A stretch of DNA of 64,000 bases, taken from the NCBI GenBank assembly GCA_944474755.1, contig OX104124.1:1922001-1986000 (forward strand), given 5' to 3'. Under the pieces are notes generated by a model. That model was not told where the DNA came from. It saw only the letters and a program-made list of their open reading frames with translations, and did no database searches. The position numbers and the translations under genes were made by a program. This document shows, piece after piece, positions 47,491 through 60,117 of this stretch (position 1 is the first letter of the stretch; each line of letters opens with the position of its first letter). The DNA is from Limnoperna fortunei. Taxonomy: Eukaryota > Mollusca > Bivalvia > Mytilida > Modiolidae.

Positions 47491-48299
47491 GTCATTCTCC
47501 ATTTACTGCGGGTCTTTTTAAGCCTGCAAATGATGTTGGCAAACAAACACCGATGTTGGTAAAAACAAATATATCTTATTTAGTTTTATATAATCTATAC
47601 AGTTTTACGAGAGGCTTATCCGGTATGATAGATATCTCTCAGGGCATTAACAATTTTACGGCAGATGTGATTGGGATTGGCATAGAATACCCATGAAGAT
47701 TGGTTTAAGTTAGTCATGTGATGAGGATTTCCCACATTTCTTCTCATCGTTTCCTCTGTTAGCGGTTAGAGAAGGCTGTGTGTGTGTGGCCAGAAAGGGC
47801 GTTCCGAAGGTTAAAATAACGAAAGCCTTACCGCGGACCATAATAGGTAACGCTTTTTTCACAATCAAGACCCTTTGTGTTGTTATGTTGTTTTCAAAAA
47901 AGAATATACAACTGCAGCCGCTTTTCAGCAAGTTGAATTTTCCTCTCAAATTCATTGCCATATTGTCTACTACTTTATTGTTGGTTGACTGGTTTTTTGG
48001 CCTACATAAAACTGAAATACTTCTCGCCAATCTCATAAGCAGAAGCTACATGATATTCTTAGAGTAGTGTTACGGAGATGACCTCGGCTCAAGAGTTTAA
48101 CTTCTCTCTGGACGTTCACCATACAACAAATGAATCAATTGAAAAAAAATGAAACTTTATTTCAGAATGGAGTTAACTGTGGTACGTAATATGTATCAAA
48201 CTAACGACCTGAAGCAAACTCACTAATTTTTCAAGGTTTCTGTACGCAAATTTGTACACTACAACAGCTCAGGTAGACTTTAACTTTATTGAACCCACG

Positions 48300-48405
48300 A
48301 TAAAACTCTGGCTCCCACAATAAAAACTGGATGTCATTATATAGCTGAAAAATTACTGAAAGTGGTGTTAAACAACATTCATCAAACAAACAAACATCAT
48401 GTATG
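48300..48405 (+). repeat. Possible SINE 3' region
   Basis: CTGGATGTCATTATATAGCTG then GTGGTGTTAAACAACATTCATC and CAAACAAACAAAC. It resembles the conserved tail of tRNA-derived SINEs common in molluscs (…GGCGTTAAAC… plus a short repeat tail). The tRNA-like head is not evident. Confidence 0.4.
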
Positions 48406-50910
48406 TATTATTTATCTACCAATGCACAAAGAGCTCAGTGACAAAAAATAAACTATCGAAACTCCTCAGGCCAACATATATTAATAAAATTCCCATTTTT
48501 TTTAATTTGTTTTAATTATAAATTAATATAAGAATTTCAGTTGAAGCGGGTATAATAATAATTAAATTAAGTTTGTTTGATTGGGGCATGATTGAGCAGG
48601 GACATAGTCGTGAAGATGAGTCGTCTATTTTTTTAGTAACCAATTAAAACAGTTGTCCTGATTTTGCCGGTTCACGATAGCTTCAGTATTACAAAATATG
48701 TTATTTCGGTGTATACAAAATCTGAAACCATCAAAATTTCCACCGAAACAAAACAGATCAACGCCTTAATATTTTACTTTAAGATTTCATTACAAAGTAT
48801 ATATGGAGATACTATACTAAAAGTCTCCGTGTCTCAGTGCCGTGTCTGCGCAAAGGTTTTTTGCCTGATAAATGGAAACTGATTACTACGTTTGGTCAAG
48901 ATATCAACACTTATTTTTCTACATCAGCGTTTTAATATGCGACTGAATTTTCATTTTGATAGGCGATTTATTTTAGTAAATTTTGACTTAATTTAAAACG
49001 GTTTAAGTTAGGAATGGTCATTGTTGTCTATTCATAATTCTTTTGGTAAAATCGTCTGCATTTCAGGCGGGAAAAGTGTCGCGGTTTGTCCGATTGCCAT
49101 TAAACCTCCAGAAAGCGGACGAACTTTTGTAAACAACGCTCAATCCTTTTAGAAACAAAAATGGCTGACTTACTATGTAAAATTCCCGCAGCAAAAGTCA
49201 AGGACGATTTGTGATATGTAACAACAAATTCATAGAATAAAATATGGACAGGTTAGCAAAGGAAGATTTTTTCTGTCGGATTCTTGTAATAATAAAACAA
49301 CACCCGGCGTGTGACTTTTAGTAACGTTGTGTTGTGTTTGTCAAATACTACTGTATATATTGATATTAAACTTATATTTGTACAGTTTTGTGTAAATGAA
49401 TTGAAATATTGTAATATTAAATAATAATATAAATAATATAATAAAAAATGCAAAACATGTGATATGCTAATGGCATCCAGATTATTTAGGAATAATCTTA
49501 CTAGTTAATCATATTTACCTTACCCATTGGACCCTTCGGACTGCTCAACTAAAAAAGTAATCTATGGATTGAGTGTTTTTGGATTTTTGTATTCAAGACT
49601 AACACGACAGACATCGATATGATACTAACGATCCTCAATATAGATTGCTGTACAATCATTTGAATCAGCCATATCATGATCAGTGTTTGTCCATCAAAAG
49701 TACTCATCATAGAAAAAATTACCATCATACTAATAATCCCGTACTCAGCACACCGTTCTGCAAACATTTTTTAAAACCTTTATTTATATTTTTAACTAGG
49801 TCATTGTGGATTTTACTTTGATCCCAAGCCGTTTCATGCCAGACATATCAGTTTCGAACACACTATATACACAGGAGAAGTAAACAACACATTTGATTTT
49901 GATACAGAATGTGGTTTTTCTATGGACTTGTTGTATAATTAAAGGTCCGGGTCCGCCCGTACCCTTAATTTGAACATTTCGGGTCCGCTTACAATCGATT
50001 TTTGTCTAAAATTATAGGTCTGGGGTGTAACGTAATATTATAATTCCACTGTAAACTCCTGTGTATACTACTTTTCCTTCAATATAAACATTAAATATAC
50101 TTTGACATTACCAAATTAAATTGAAATTGCATTTTGTCAGGTTTTAGTAATATATTTGTTTTTTAGTTTTATTAATTTTGTTAATATAGATAACAAGATA
50201 TGAAGTCCCACAACGCATCGACTTCCTTTGTCACTTATCTACGATAATTTGTTTCCATTTTTAAGGTCCCCATTTTGAGACATCGCTGGGGGGAACATAA
50301 AAATGTTAGTTATAGCTACTCAGAATTGGCAAAAAGGGGAGGTAAAATAAAATAATTTAATTAAGGCTTGTGTTCAATTGCCGGTTAGATTATTGAATAT
50401 ACACGACTCTGTGTTGGTTTACGCACAGCTATAACAGATCCAAATTTGTCTATATCCAATTATCTAACCTGCAATTGAAAACAATCGTAACATTTTTAAT
50501 TCAATATTATAACAAGAAATAAAAAAAAAGTATTTAACATGTAATCAAATATTATTTGTAATGTTGTCACTTGTTATTTGCGGAAGAATACATTCAACGT
50601 CATCAACATGGCCAACGTCATCAATCAGTCACGAGCTGGGGGAGTGGCTAAAATACCAAGTTAGGTTATACGAAATAAACAACGGTGCTCAACTATACAG
50701 TATTTAAAATAAATTAAATGTTTTTATTGAATTTAACTTATTTTGAATGTTACTCGCGTGTTTTCGCATTTATTTAATATGTAAACTAGTAACATTTAAA
50801 ACCCTCACCAAACAAACATACGTTTACACAAGGGAAGTAATAATTGCTCCTGTTAACATGTATAGTCCAGATATCATATGCGTGTATAAAAGATAATAAT
50901 AATAATGAAT

Positions 50911-52044
50911 ATAGGTTCAATCGTTCTAAAGAACGGTTAATAGGCTTTTCACTTTCAAAGAACGTCTAGAATAAATGAACTTAGATCTAAAAAGCTAAGC
51001 AACATTCATAATTTGTCTAGAGCAGTTAATAAGTACATAAATAATTTTAAAAGACTACTTAGATATCTTTAAAATAAGAAAGGGTATTAAATAGGACATC
51101 AGAAAACTTGAATAACCTTGACAACTGATCTACGTAAATATTACTGATAGACAATAGCATTTATAAGAATAAGCCATTTAAAATTAATAAGACCATGAAA
51201 AATATGAAAAGGACTTTAACCTTGACTCTCACAGCATGACCTTGACCATGCGGAAGGTCAACGATAATCACAATTGAGAAAAGACTACTTATAATAAATA
51301 CCACAAATTAGAAGATGACCTTGACCTTTGACCTTGTATTTGTTTTCAAGGTGAAGGTTCATAGTGGTTTATTGTGAAGACCCCATGCCTCTACTATCAC
51401 TAGTTGATAAGTAATTAATGAAAAACTAATTATCAATGATTGTAATGGCGGATAACTCCTATAAGATGAAGTCGGATCGTTTCCGTCTAAAAAAGAAAAA
51501 GTTTTATGAGACCAACATTTTATCCATTATAACTTATAGCCTATCTTTGACCGTTTCTAAGGAATAGCGCTAATAAGACAATGTCAAAATTTATAATGAG
51601 ACCTTGACCTTTGACTTTGTGACCTTTTTCAAGGCCAAGGTCAATGATGACCAACAGTGAAACAGCAAGTCTCCATTACCTTTGGTTCATGAGTAACAAT
51701 GGTACAAAATATACTTGCCATAAAAAGTGGAAATAACTCCTAGAAGGAGTCATCAAAATCCTTTGCGCCATATGTAACAATCGTCGCAATCAATAGCTGA
51801 TCATTTCGAAACAACTTGTATTGCAACATCTTTTACGGTTTCAAAGTTTATCAGTACACAAGTTTTTTTAGGACAGGGGAACTAGCTCGGTAAAGAAAAA
51901 GTGTTTGGTGTGTCAGGGTTATATGCGAAAGCGTAATGTCTCATACAGCCAACAAAATTTATAATGGGAAAGGAAAACTTGGCGAAAAAAAAGAATGATA
52001 ACAAGAAACAGAAGGAAGGCTGTCCACTCGGAAAGTGGAAAGCC

Positions 52045-52046
<2 letters not shown>
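50911..52046 (+). mobile_element. Solitary A-type chain element (A7)
   Basis: Starts ATAGGTTCAATCGTTC with the A1/A3/A6 hairpin (one mismatch, AGAACGGT) and GGCTTTTCAC. It is more diverged and somewhat shorter, with half-site blocks near 51315 and 51600 and the terminal hairpin CTCGGAAAGTGGAAAGCC up to 52046. It lies 18 kb from the long chain and shows a single-element insertion. Confidence 0.75.

Positions 52047-52139
<93 letters not shown>
52046..52139. repeat. (AAT)n-(ATT)n palindromic microsatellite
   Basis: AAT repeats to 52100, then ATT repeats to 52139: a self-complementary microsatellite directly after the terminal hairpin of element A7. Confidence 0.97.
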
Positions 52140-54709
52140 GTAAATCGTGTATATATTTCTAGTATTTCCGATTATTGACACAAATAACTGTAATAATCAC
52201 TATTTGAACCCATATATAGCATATAATGGAATTTGAGTTATTGTATAGAATGTACTCAAATTTGATCGTTATTTTTACAAGTATATATGTTACATTTCAA
52301 AATAAAGACTGGATAAGTAAATTGGGCGGACCCATTCTTATACGAGTGGACTACAAATTATAGAGACCGGGATAATTTTACGTATTCGGGGGTCCAATAT
52401 AATTATACGACAACTTGATATTTCGAATAAAAACCACAACGTATTATGTGGTGTTATCATTTTGCTATTTAAACATTATGCTATATCTTGCGAGCGATCA
52501 ATTGTTTAGATTCTTCTACACTGTGAACGCCTATTAAGGTATTAAACCAATGGCTTGTTGTACCCAAGTTAGTGTGTTTTCTTCAAGTTAGAAAGCCCTC
52601 ATCAAAGCTATGTTGATAGTAATGGGAAATTCTTTTCTCGATTAGACATTTTCTATGAGTAATAGTTAATATTTTCTCGTTCCACCGGAAATTTAGTTGA
52701 ACAGACATACGCATGTTCATCAATTTCCACCGTAAATACTCACTTCAAAACATGTATAAGCATTATGGGTACTGTGAACAGAACAACGCACACACAAAAG
52801 GAAGTTTGTCTGTAAGTAAAATTGCAAGACTTGAAAATTTAAATTAACAACATGCATATTACCAAATGATATTTCAGCAAGCAGTATTTTAGCTTTAGTC
52901 TGGGCGAGAACAAGTTAACAAACGATCAATCAAAGAGGAAAAGGGAAAAATCCATACAAAATCCTACAAACATGTGCTTACAAATGTATATCGTCTACTA
53001 TTCACATCTGTTATACCCAAAAGAGAAAATTTCTGCCACGGGTATCGAAACGCCCCATTAACTGAACATAAACATAAATTACATAAACTCGATGACGAAC
53101 GCGTTGAAAAAATATTTCCACAAACATGGATAGTTTTATCAGTTTATAAACTGTTCATCGTGTATTAGACACGATTATGTTATCGAGAAACTTTTATCTG
53201 TTTTATGCAAAATGAAAGTAAAAACATGCACACATCTCAGTTTTCGTTATTAATGAATATATCACGTTTCAATTGAATGTTTTTTGTACACAAATGATTT
53301 GTAATATTTAATACATAATTATGGGATTAACATCTTCTTCAAATTTCCAATTAACTCCTTACAACGAATTGGTTATATATGATAACGAAATTTGCTTTAA
53401 CATGACGTACTTACTTGTCTGCCTTACACGTTGATACGTGTTCTGGTTTGTTGTTAATATTGTTTAGGTCATGTTTCAGTTGTTAATAACATGAAGCAAA
53501 ATAAATAGTTTGACTTTGCATTATTTCATTGATACTATATGTTCTTCTGGATCTTGGGATACAGGCTCTTATCTACGGCCAAAGGTTTCAACCTCGACTT
53601 GGTAAAATGGACTATTTTTGCATAAAAAACGTATAATTTTTTGTGACAAACTGTGATGACGTTGCCCATTTAGCTTATTGCTGATAACAGAAGAACCTAT
53701 CTTCAGCCTTTTACACTTGTAAGCCGGGGATAAATCCGCTACCTACGTTATAACCTGGGTGTGTGGAAATTGTACCACCTGAAAGTACTTATGGACGCTT
53801 GAGGCGGAACAGAAGTACTTTCAGGTGGTACAATTTCCATACACCCGGGTTATAACGTAGGTAAATGATTATATTAGCTGTCTGCCGACGTAGAATGTAA
53901 TATACTACCTAAACTTGAAAAATATTAACCAGTATTCGCTGTGAAGGGCAAAAAAATTATATTCTGTTGAAATCTTCTTTGAATAAACATGTAGATAGCA
54001 TTATTGTTATTTATTGGATATTTCTCATGGCTGAAGATTACGTTTTGACCATTAGTATTGTAGAATTTACCTGCTTATACCTTTATGAAACTAAAGAACA
54101 GTGCGCCTGACCTGTTTCGTGATTTATTTTTGACTAGTAAATGCACAGATTTTTAATAAAATACACTGGACTAAACGGAAATCTTTGGTGTTATAGTTGA
54201 AACTAGTTATGAACTGATACATTTTAATATATTGTCATCTATTTGTATTTATTTCACTTTCGGAATGGGATGCACAATCTTTGCCATTTTATCAGATGAT
54301 AAATTGTTGGTTATCTTCCTTGTCGAAGCCAAGACAAATTGGTGTCGGAGATATTAGATTCTTGTAAAATGCATGTACTAAAATCGATATTTTATACCTT
54401 CATTTCATCCTTTACTATCTATGTTTTGTATAAAAAATTAACGAAGCACTAAAAAGACGCCATTTTGACATTGGTCTTAAAAATCCAATTATACAGGGGA
54501 TACACTATTGCAATAGAATATAACTTAATATTGGCCCGTATTTTGGCATATACCATATTACGAGAAAACTTTTCTAAGGACAAAACAAATTCGAAATATA
54601 AAATATGTTTATTGAGTATAAAACATATAAACACATTTCTGTATGAAACTGATTGCTTTAGTATCCAAGAGTTCCACTTGTGCTTACTATAACATTTGAC
54701 CAATTTTAG
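52140..54709. other. Sequence without a recognised exon
   Basis: AT-rich DNA with one hairpin (53741-53862). It may include introns and upstream exons of the gene whose exons begin at 54710; none was identified with confidence. Confidence 0.5.
53741..53862. repeat. 50 bp-arm hairpin (MITE-like)
   Basis: Arms 53741-53790 and 53813-53862 match with few differences around a 22 bp loop. They begin ACCTACGTTATAACC and end GAAAGTACTT. Confidence 0.93.
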
Positions 54710-54836
54710 TGACAGAATTGACGGAACCACTGTGTAGTTCTCCTGATCGACTCGGACTAGTATCACTGTTAGCATGTGGAACAGCTATACTTTCAGGATT
54801 TACACAGGCATCCCAATCGCCAACCTTTGTTTGCTC
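54710..54836 (+). CDS. Exon of unknown multi-exon gene (exon a)
   Basis: A 127 bp exon between acceptor AATTTTAG (to 54709) and donor GTAAGT (54837). It enters in phase 1 and leaves in phase 2. It encodes TELTEPLCSSPDRLGLV, then SLLACGTAILSGFTQASQ and SPTFVC. Its exit phase fits the entry of the exon at 55611. I do not recognise the family; the cysteines suggest an extracellular protein, but this is inference. Upstream exons and the start codon were not found. Confidence 0.6.
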
Positions 54837-55610
54837 GTAAGTGTTTCTAAACTGACAATCCACAAAAAGGAGTTCAAGATTTAAGGATTACTTCCTAGGA
54901 ATTGTTGAGGTCTAATATTTATGATCATTTAAGTAATCGGCAATTACTTTTTGAAGTATTGAGAATCATCTGCCAATTTTTCCGAACCCCCAAAATATGA
55001 CAGAAAGTATTCGGAATTGTTGTTTGCTGATTATTGAAACACTGTTAATCCGGAAAGACGTAATTAGCATATAACCACATTTCGTCAGGCCCAACCGTCA
55101 CAACGACCGATAAAACATGTACTAACTACTATTACTTATAATCGTCCTTTGATTTCCAAATGACAAACAGAAAAGACAAAGTGCATTTTATGTATGTCTT
55201 TATCACTTCAGTATTTGTATGTTGTTCTGAAAGTTGTGTAGACGATTTTTTTTGTTCATAAAACATTATGTATATTTAAATGAACGTAATAACAAAACAT
55301 CGAACACCGAGAACACTGTCAAAAAGACAATTCACACATCAAAGTCCAAGAAACTGGCAAACGTTGGAACCAACAACCAAACATATAGCAAACTACAGCA
55401 ATGGTCCTGACTTCGTACAGTCATTTCAAAAGAAATGTTGGTTTAAACCAGGTTTTATAGCATGCCAAACATCCCGCTTCCATTAATAAACTATATGAGT
55501 TGGTATGTTAAACACATTAAGTGATGTCATTACTCATAAAATGGGTAATGATTTATGTATGACACATTTAACCCAAAAGGATGTATTCATCTTAATAAAT
55601 ATAATTTTAG

Positions 55611-55714
55611 AACGATCTGTGGTATTGACGTGTGTACGGAAAACTACCTTAGTTTCCTTACGGACAGTCATTGTTCCAGTGACAACCTCAAAGATGCTCT
55701 AACATCAGCAACAG
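55611..55714 (+). CDS. Exon of unknown multi-exon gene (exon b)
   Basis: Acceptor ATAATTTTAG ends at 55610 and donor GTAAAC starts at 55715. Phase 2 in, phase 1 out. It encodes TICGIDVCTENYLSF, then LTDSHCSSDNLKDALTSAT. Without splicing, the frame runs on to a stop at 55864-55866 (passing CFTVYHPGQSTQDSEC), so an unspliced terminal-exon form is also possible. The next recognised exon (58736) needs phase 2, so an intermediate exon or another donor is missing from this model. Confidence 0.55.
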
Positions 55715-55964
55715 GTAAACAGTGGTTGTCATCACATTTTCCGGGTGTTGATCTGAGTCAATGTTTTACAGTATACCATCCTGGACAATCCACACAAGAT
55801 TCTGAATGTACTGATATTGATTACATTTCAAGGCACACAATACAGGCAATATCAGTAATGTACTAACTCAACGTGACCGAAGTAGGAAAACAACAATATT
55901 GCAAGTATGTCATTTGTTTTTGTTGTTTCTTTTTGCACTGTTGTTCTTACAGAGATACTCTGTC

Positions 55965-58035
55965 CCACCTTTTACGTTCTTGCTCGATCTGGCTTGCCTT
56001 ACTGGGAAATCTGTCCCACCTTTTACGTTCTTGCTCGATCTGGCTTGCCTTACTGGGAAATCTGTCCCACCTTTTACGTTCTTGCTCGATCTGGCTTGCC
56101 TTACTGGGAAATCCGTCCCACCTTTTACGTTCTTGCTCGATCTGGCTTGCCTTACTGGGAAATCCGTCCCACCGTTTACGTTCTTGCTCGATCTGGCTTG
56201 CCTTACTGGGAAATCTGTCCCACCTTTTACGTTCTTGCTCGATCTGCCTTGCCTTACTGGGAAATCCGTCCCACCTTTTACGTTCTTGCTCGATCTGGCT
56301 TGCCTTACTGGGAAATCCGTCCCACCGTTTACGTTCTTGCTCGATCTGGCTTGCCTTACTGGGAAATCTGTCCCATCTTTTACGTTCTTGCTCGATCTGC
56401 CTTGCCTTACTGGGAAATCCGTCCCACCTTTTACGTTCTTGCTCGATCTGGCTTGCCTTACTGGGAAATCTGTCCAACCTTTTACGTTCTTGCTCGATCT
56501 GGCTTGCCTTACTGGGAAATCTGTCCCACCTTTTACGTTCTTGCTCGATCTGGCTTGCCTTACTGGGAAATCTGTCCCACCTTTTACGTTCTTGCTCGAT
56601 CTGGCTTGCCTTACTGGGAAATCTGTCCCACCTTTTACGTTCTTGCTCGATCTGGCTTGCCTTACTGGGAAATCTGTCCCACCTTTTACGTTCTTGCTCG
56701 ATCTTGCTTGCCTTATTGGGAAATCTGTCCCACCTTTTACGTTCTTGCTCGATCTGGCTTGCCTTATTGGGAAATCTGTCCCACCTTTTACGTTCTTGCT
56801 CGATCTGGCTTGCCTTACTGGGAAATCTGTCCCACCTTTTACGTTCTTGCTCGATCTGGCTTGTCTTACTGGGAAATCTGTCCCACCTTTTACGTTCTTG
56901 CTCGATCTGGCTTGCCTTACTGGGAAATCTGTCCCACCTTTTACGTTCTTGCTCGATCTGGCTTTCCTTACTGGGAAATCTGTCCCACCTTTTACGTTCT
57001 TGCTCGATCTGGCTTGCCTTACTGGGAAATCTGTCCCACCTTTTACGTTCTTGCTCGATCTGGCTTGCCTTACTGGGAAATCTTTCCCACCTTTTACGTT
57101 CTTGCTCGATCTGGCTTGCCTTACTGGGAAATCTGTCCCACCTTTTACGTTCTTGCTCGATCTGACTTGCCTTACTAGGAAATCTGTCCCACCTTTTACG
57201 TTCTTGCTCGATCTGGCTTGCCTTACTGGGAAATCTGTCCCACCTTTTACGTTTTTGCTCGATCTGGCTCGCTTTACTGGGAAATCTGTCCCACCTTTTA
57301 CGTTCTTGCACGATCTGGCTTGCCTAACTGGGAAATCTGTCCCACCTTTTACGTTTTTGCTCGATCTGGCTTGCCTTACTGGGAAATCTGTCCAACCTTT
57401 TACGTTCTTGCTCGATCTGCCTTGCCTTACTGGGAAATCTGTCCAACCTTTTACGTTCTTGCTCGATCTTGCTTGCCTTATTGGGAAATCTGTCCCACCT
57501 TTTACGTTCTTGCTCGATCTGGCTTGCCTTATTGGGAAATCTGTCCCACCTTTTACGTTCTTGCTCGATCTGGCTTGCCTTACTGGGAAATCTGTCCCAC
57601 CTTTTACGTTCTTGTTCGATCTGGCTTGCCTTACTGGGAAATCTGTCCCACCTTTTACGTTCTTGCTCGATCTTGCTTGCCTTATTGGGAAATCTGTCCC
57701 ACCTTTTACGTTCTTGCTCGATCTGGCTTGCCTTATTGGGAAATCTGTCCCACCTTTTACGTTCTTGCTCGATCTGGCTTGCCTTACTAGGAAATCTGTC
57801 CCATCTTTTACGTTCTTGCTCGATCTGGCTTGCCTTACTGGGAAATCTGTCCCACCTTTTACGTTCTTGCTCGATCTGGCTTGCCTTACTGGGAAATCTG
57901 TCCCACCTTTTACGTTCTTGCTCGATCTGGCTTGCCTTACTGGGAAATCTGTCCCACCTTTTACGTTCTTGCTCGATCTGGCTTGCCTTACTGGGAAATC
58001 TGTCCCACCTTTTACGTTCTTGCTCGATCTGGCTT
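55965..58035. repeat. 51 bp minisatellite, about 40 copies
   Basis: Unit TCTGTCCCACCTTTTACG... TTCTTGCTCGATCTGG... CTTGCCTTACTGGGAAA, 51 bp, with few variants (CCGTCCC, CCAACC, GCCTTGCC, TTATTGGG). Because 51 is 17 codons, long frames are open in all three forward directions and one reverse direction (860, 430, 423 and 454 codons). The forward 17-residue unit is SVPPFTFLLDLACLTGK and the reverse one KASQIEQERKRWDRFPS. Openness in several frames at once argues against a specific coding frame. It lies between exon b and the exon at 58736, so it is probably intronic. A good acceptor-like site (TTGTTCTTACAG, to about 55951) just before it leaves a coding option open. Confidence 0.95.
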
Positions 58036-58590
58036 GCCTTTCCTGTTTGTACTATTTGGGTTCACTGAATAAATATATCCCACGTTGTACGCTCTTGTTT
58101 GTACTGGTTTGGCTTAATGGGTTACTCTGTTTCACCTTGTACGTTCATGTTTGTACTGTTTGGGCGTACTGGGTTTCTGTGTCCCACCTGTTTGTACTAT
58201 TTTTGCCTACTGGGTTACTCTGTGCCACCTTGTACGCCTGTTTGTATTGTTTGGGTTTACTGGATAAATCTATCCCACGTTGTACTTTCCTGTTTGTACT
58301 GTTTGGGCTTACTGGGTTACCCTGTGCCACCTTGTACGTTCATGTGTGTACTGTTTTTGCTTACTGGGTTACTATGTCCCACCTTGTACTGTTTGGACTT
58401 TCTGGGTTGTTCTGTCCCACGTCGTACGCTCCTGCTTGTAAATGTTTTGGTTTACTGGGCTACTCTGTGCCACGTCGTTGACTCCTTTTTATACGGTTTG
58501 GGCTTAACGGGTTACTCTGTGCCACGTTGTACTCTACTGTTATTAAAGTTTGGGCTTACTGGGTAAACCAGTCCTACCATGTACGTTCCT
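58036..58590. repeat. Diverged tail of the 51 bp minisatellite
   Basis: About 11 degenerate units of 41-52 bp, pattern TTTGTACTGTTTGGGCTTAC, TGGGTTACTCTGTGCCACC, TTGTACGTTCATG. They align to the core unit but differ from it and from each other, with small deletions. This looks like older, non-homogenised repeat beside a recently expanded core. Confidence 0.88.
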
Positions 58591-58735
58591 GCTGGCATTA
58601 TATTTGTATGTAGATAAACGCAGCTGTCAATAGGAACGATAGAAGGTTGATTGTTACGCTGTTTTCACAATTTAGGAGCAGTTTTCCATTGTAGTGATTG
58701 TTCTCTCAGTCACTAAAATTTAATTATATTTACAG

Positions 58736-58866
58736 AACACTGTTTTATTCATTGCACCTGTTGCAACATGAGATGAAGCAGCTTGGACATGTCTGCACTA
58801 TTTCTGATCTCAAAGAGTTCACAAGAATGTTCGGTTACCATGGAGCTAGTGATCCCGTTTGTCAAG
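58736..58866 (+). CDS. Exon of unknown multi-exon gene (exon c)
   Basis: Acceptor TTATATTTACAG ends at 58735 and donor GTAAAT starts at 58867. Enters in phase 2, leaves in phase 1. It encodes TLFYSLHLLQHEMKQLGHVC, then TISDLKEFTRMFGYHG and ASDPVCQ. Its exit phase matches the terminal exon, where the joined codon is GAT (Asp). Family not recognised. Confidence 0.65.
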
Positions 58867-59827
58867 GTAAATTTATATCATTTTAATTGTGTACAACAAA
58901 CTGGTACAGTGTATCAGTTTAATTTCGTTTCGAAGGTACTCATGACTGTGATCTACGACAGCGCATAACCATACTAATTCCAATCAAATAGCAGTTCATA
59001 CACACATGTAAGAATGAAAATATGAAGGCTATATATTTTTTTAATTATTTGGACTGGTTCTTGAATTAACTTTAAAGGTTTATACAGTTAACGTTAACTT
59101 GCTATGAATAAGAGGTCATATCATAACAATCTCCACGCAAAGGATTCTGGATATTCTACGTCAACCACAATCACCTCTGCCATACCATTGGTTGACATTG
59201 TGAGAGATATCTCTCATGACGTATACGCTTCGCATACAAACGCAGTAATTTTAATTTAACACCGTGTCAAAAGTGTATAAATAAACTATATAAAAATAAA
59301 TAAGATCTCGTGTATTATTTTACAAACATCATTCTTTGTTTACAAACGTTACAAGCAGACGACAAATGTAGTCTCGCAGTAAATGGGGAATGACGTGTGG
59401 CAGAGGTTATATCTGGGAACCAGTTATGTTCTCTGTGCCGGAGAGTGATATCATAATAGGTTTTAAATATTTGGAATATAATTTAATCAATGCCGTGTTT
59501 TACTTGCAAAAAATTTCGAGCATTATAAATTGAAAATTTTATCACAGAACAATGACAACATTATCATTTAATGGATTATTGTAATAAAATCAATAATTAT
59601 TGTAAATAATCAGGCTCTCTGGCTGCTCCAAAGTGTCAAGATGTAAAATATGTGTACCATAATTTGTTATATCGTGAATGAAGCTGTTGATGTGTTTCTT
59701 TGATTCGTTGTTATTCCTTTTTATAGATAATATTAGTCAAAGGAAATATACAGATAAATGCTAATAAAAACATAAGGAAATTACTGTTATTAATACAAAT
59801 TCCAATTGTTTTGAATTGTTTCTTCAG
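58867..59827 (+). other. Intron with inverted dispersed repeat
   Basis: A GT...AG intron of 961 bp ending TTGTTTCTTCAG. The part 59130-59460 is a reverse-complement relative of 47345-47700 (shared GCAGTAAATGG, TGTGGCAGAGGTTATAT and GAGAGATATCTCTC motifs), so a dispersed repeat sits inside it. Confidence 0.6.
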
Positions 59828-60099
59828 ATCAATTAAGTATCTCAACATCAGAATTTTGTAACGATGCAACAGGAGTTTTGCTGGTAGCAGCTAGCGATTC
59901 TTACTGTAAACCCTACATCAACCATGTTGCTGTATCCACTAACGAGATCGAATCGTGTATGTATCTGAGACAGTTCATTACATGCTCAGAAACCAAACTT
60001 CATTTTGCTGGTTTTGACTGTAGTCATTCCGTCTTCAGTGATCAGAATATTGGTAATTACTTGCAAACCAGCTATCATGCGAAGCTTCCGACGTGTTAG
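59828..60099 (+). CDS. Terminal exon of unknown gene (exon d)
   Basis: 90 codons plus stop (TAG, 60097-60099), entered in phase 1 after a strong acceptor (TTGTTTCTTCAG). It encodes DQLSISTSEFCNDATG, then VLLVAASDSYCKPYINH, CMYLRQFITC, AGFDCSHSVFSDQN and a C-terminal LPTC. The six cysteines suggest disulphides in a secreted or surface protein; I considered a rhamnose-binding-lectin (SUEL) relation, but the motif order does not fit well enough to claim it. An AATAAA follows 18 bases after the stop, supporting a real gene end. Confidence 0.7.
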
Positions 60100-60117
60100 T
60101 TACATGTATGACATTTA

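Larger units (their letters stand above)
47052..50910. other. Sequence without a supported gene
   Basis: Holds a three-copy 48 bp repeat (47343-47490), a SINE-like tail near 48300-48400 and AT-rich DNA. Open frames at 47780-48067 and 49549-49767 (minus, hydrophobic) match nothing I recognise; the latter has a possible acceptor (TGTTTGCAG on the minus strand) but no partner exon. Confidence 0.5.

Noticed and set aside
47780..48067. 95-codon ORF with an overlapping 108-codon minus ORF
   Set aside because: Neither resembles a known family and both strands are open, so neither is supported.
49549..49767. Hydrophobic minus-strand ORF as a membrane-protein exon
   Set aside because: An acceptor-like site precedes it, but there is no partner exon, no recognised family and AT-rich composition easily gives such frames.
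55873..57311. ORFs of 430, 423 and 454 codons overlapping the 860-codon frame
   Set aside because: All come from the same 51 bp repeat, which is open in several frames because its length is a multiple of three.
59828..60099. Rhamnose-binding (SUEL) lectin domain in exon d
   Set aside because: Cysteines and a short 'DPVC' in exon c are suggestive, but the YGR and KYLEV-type motifs are absent.
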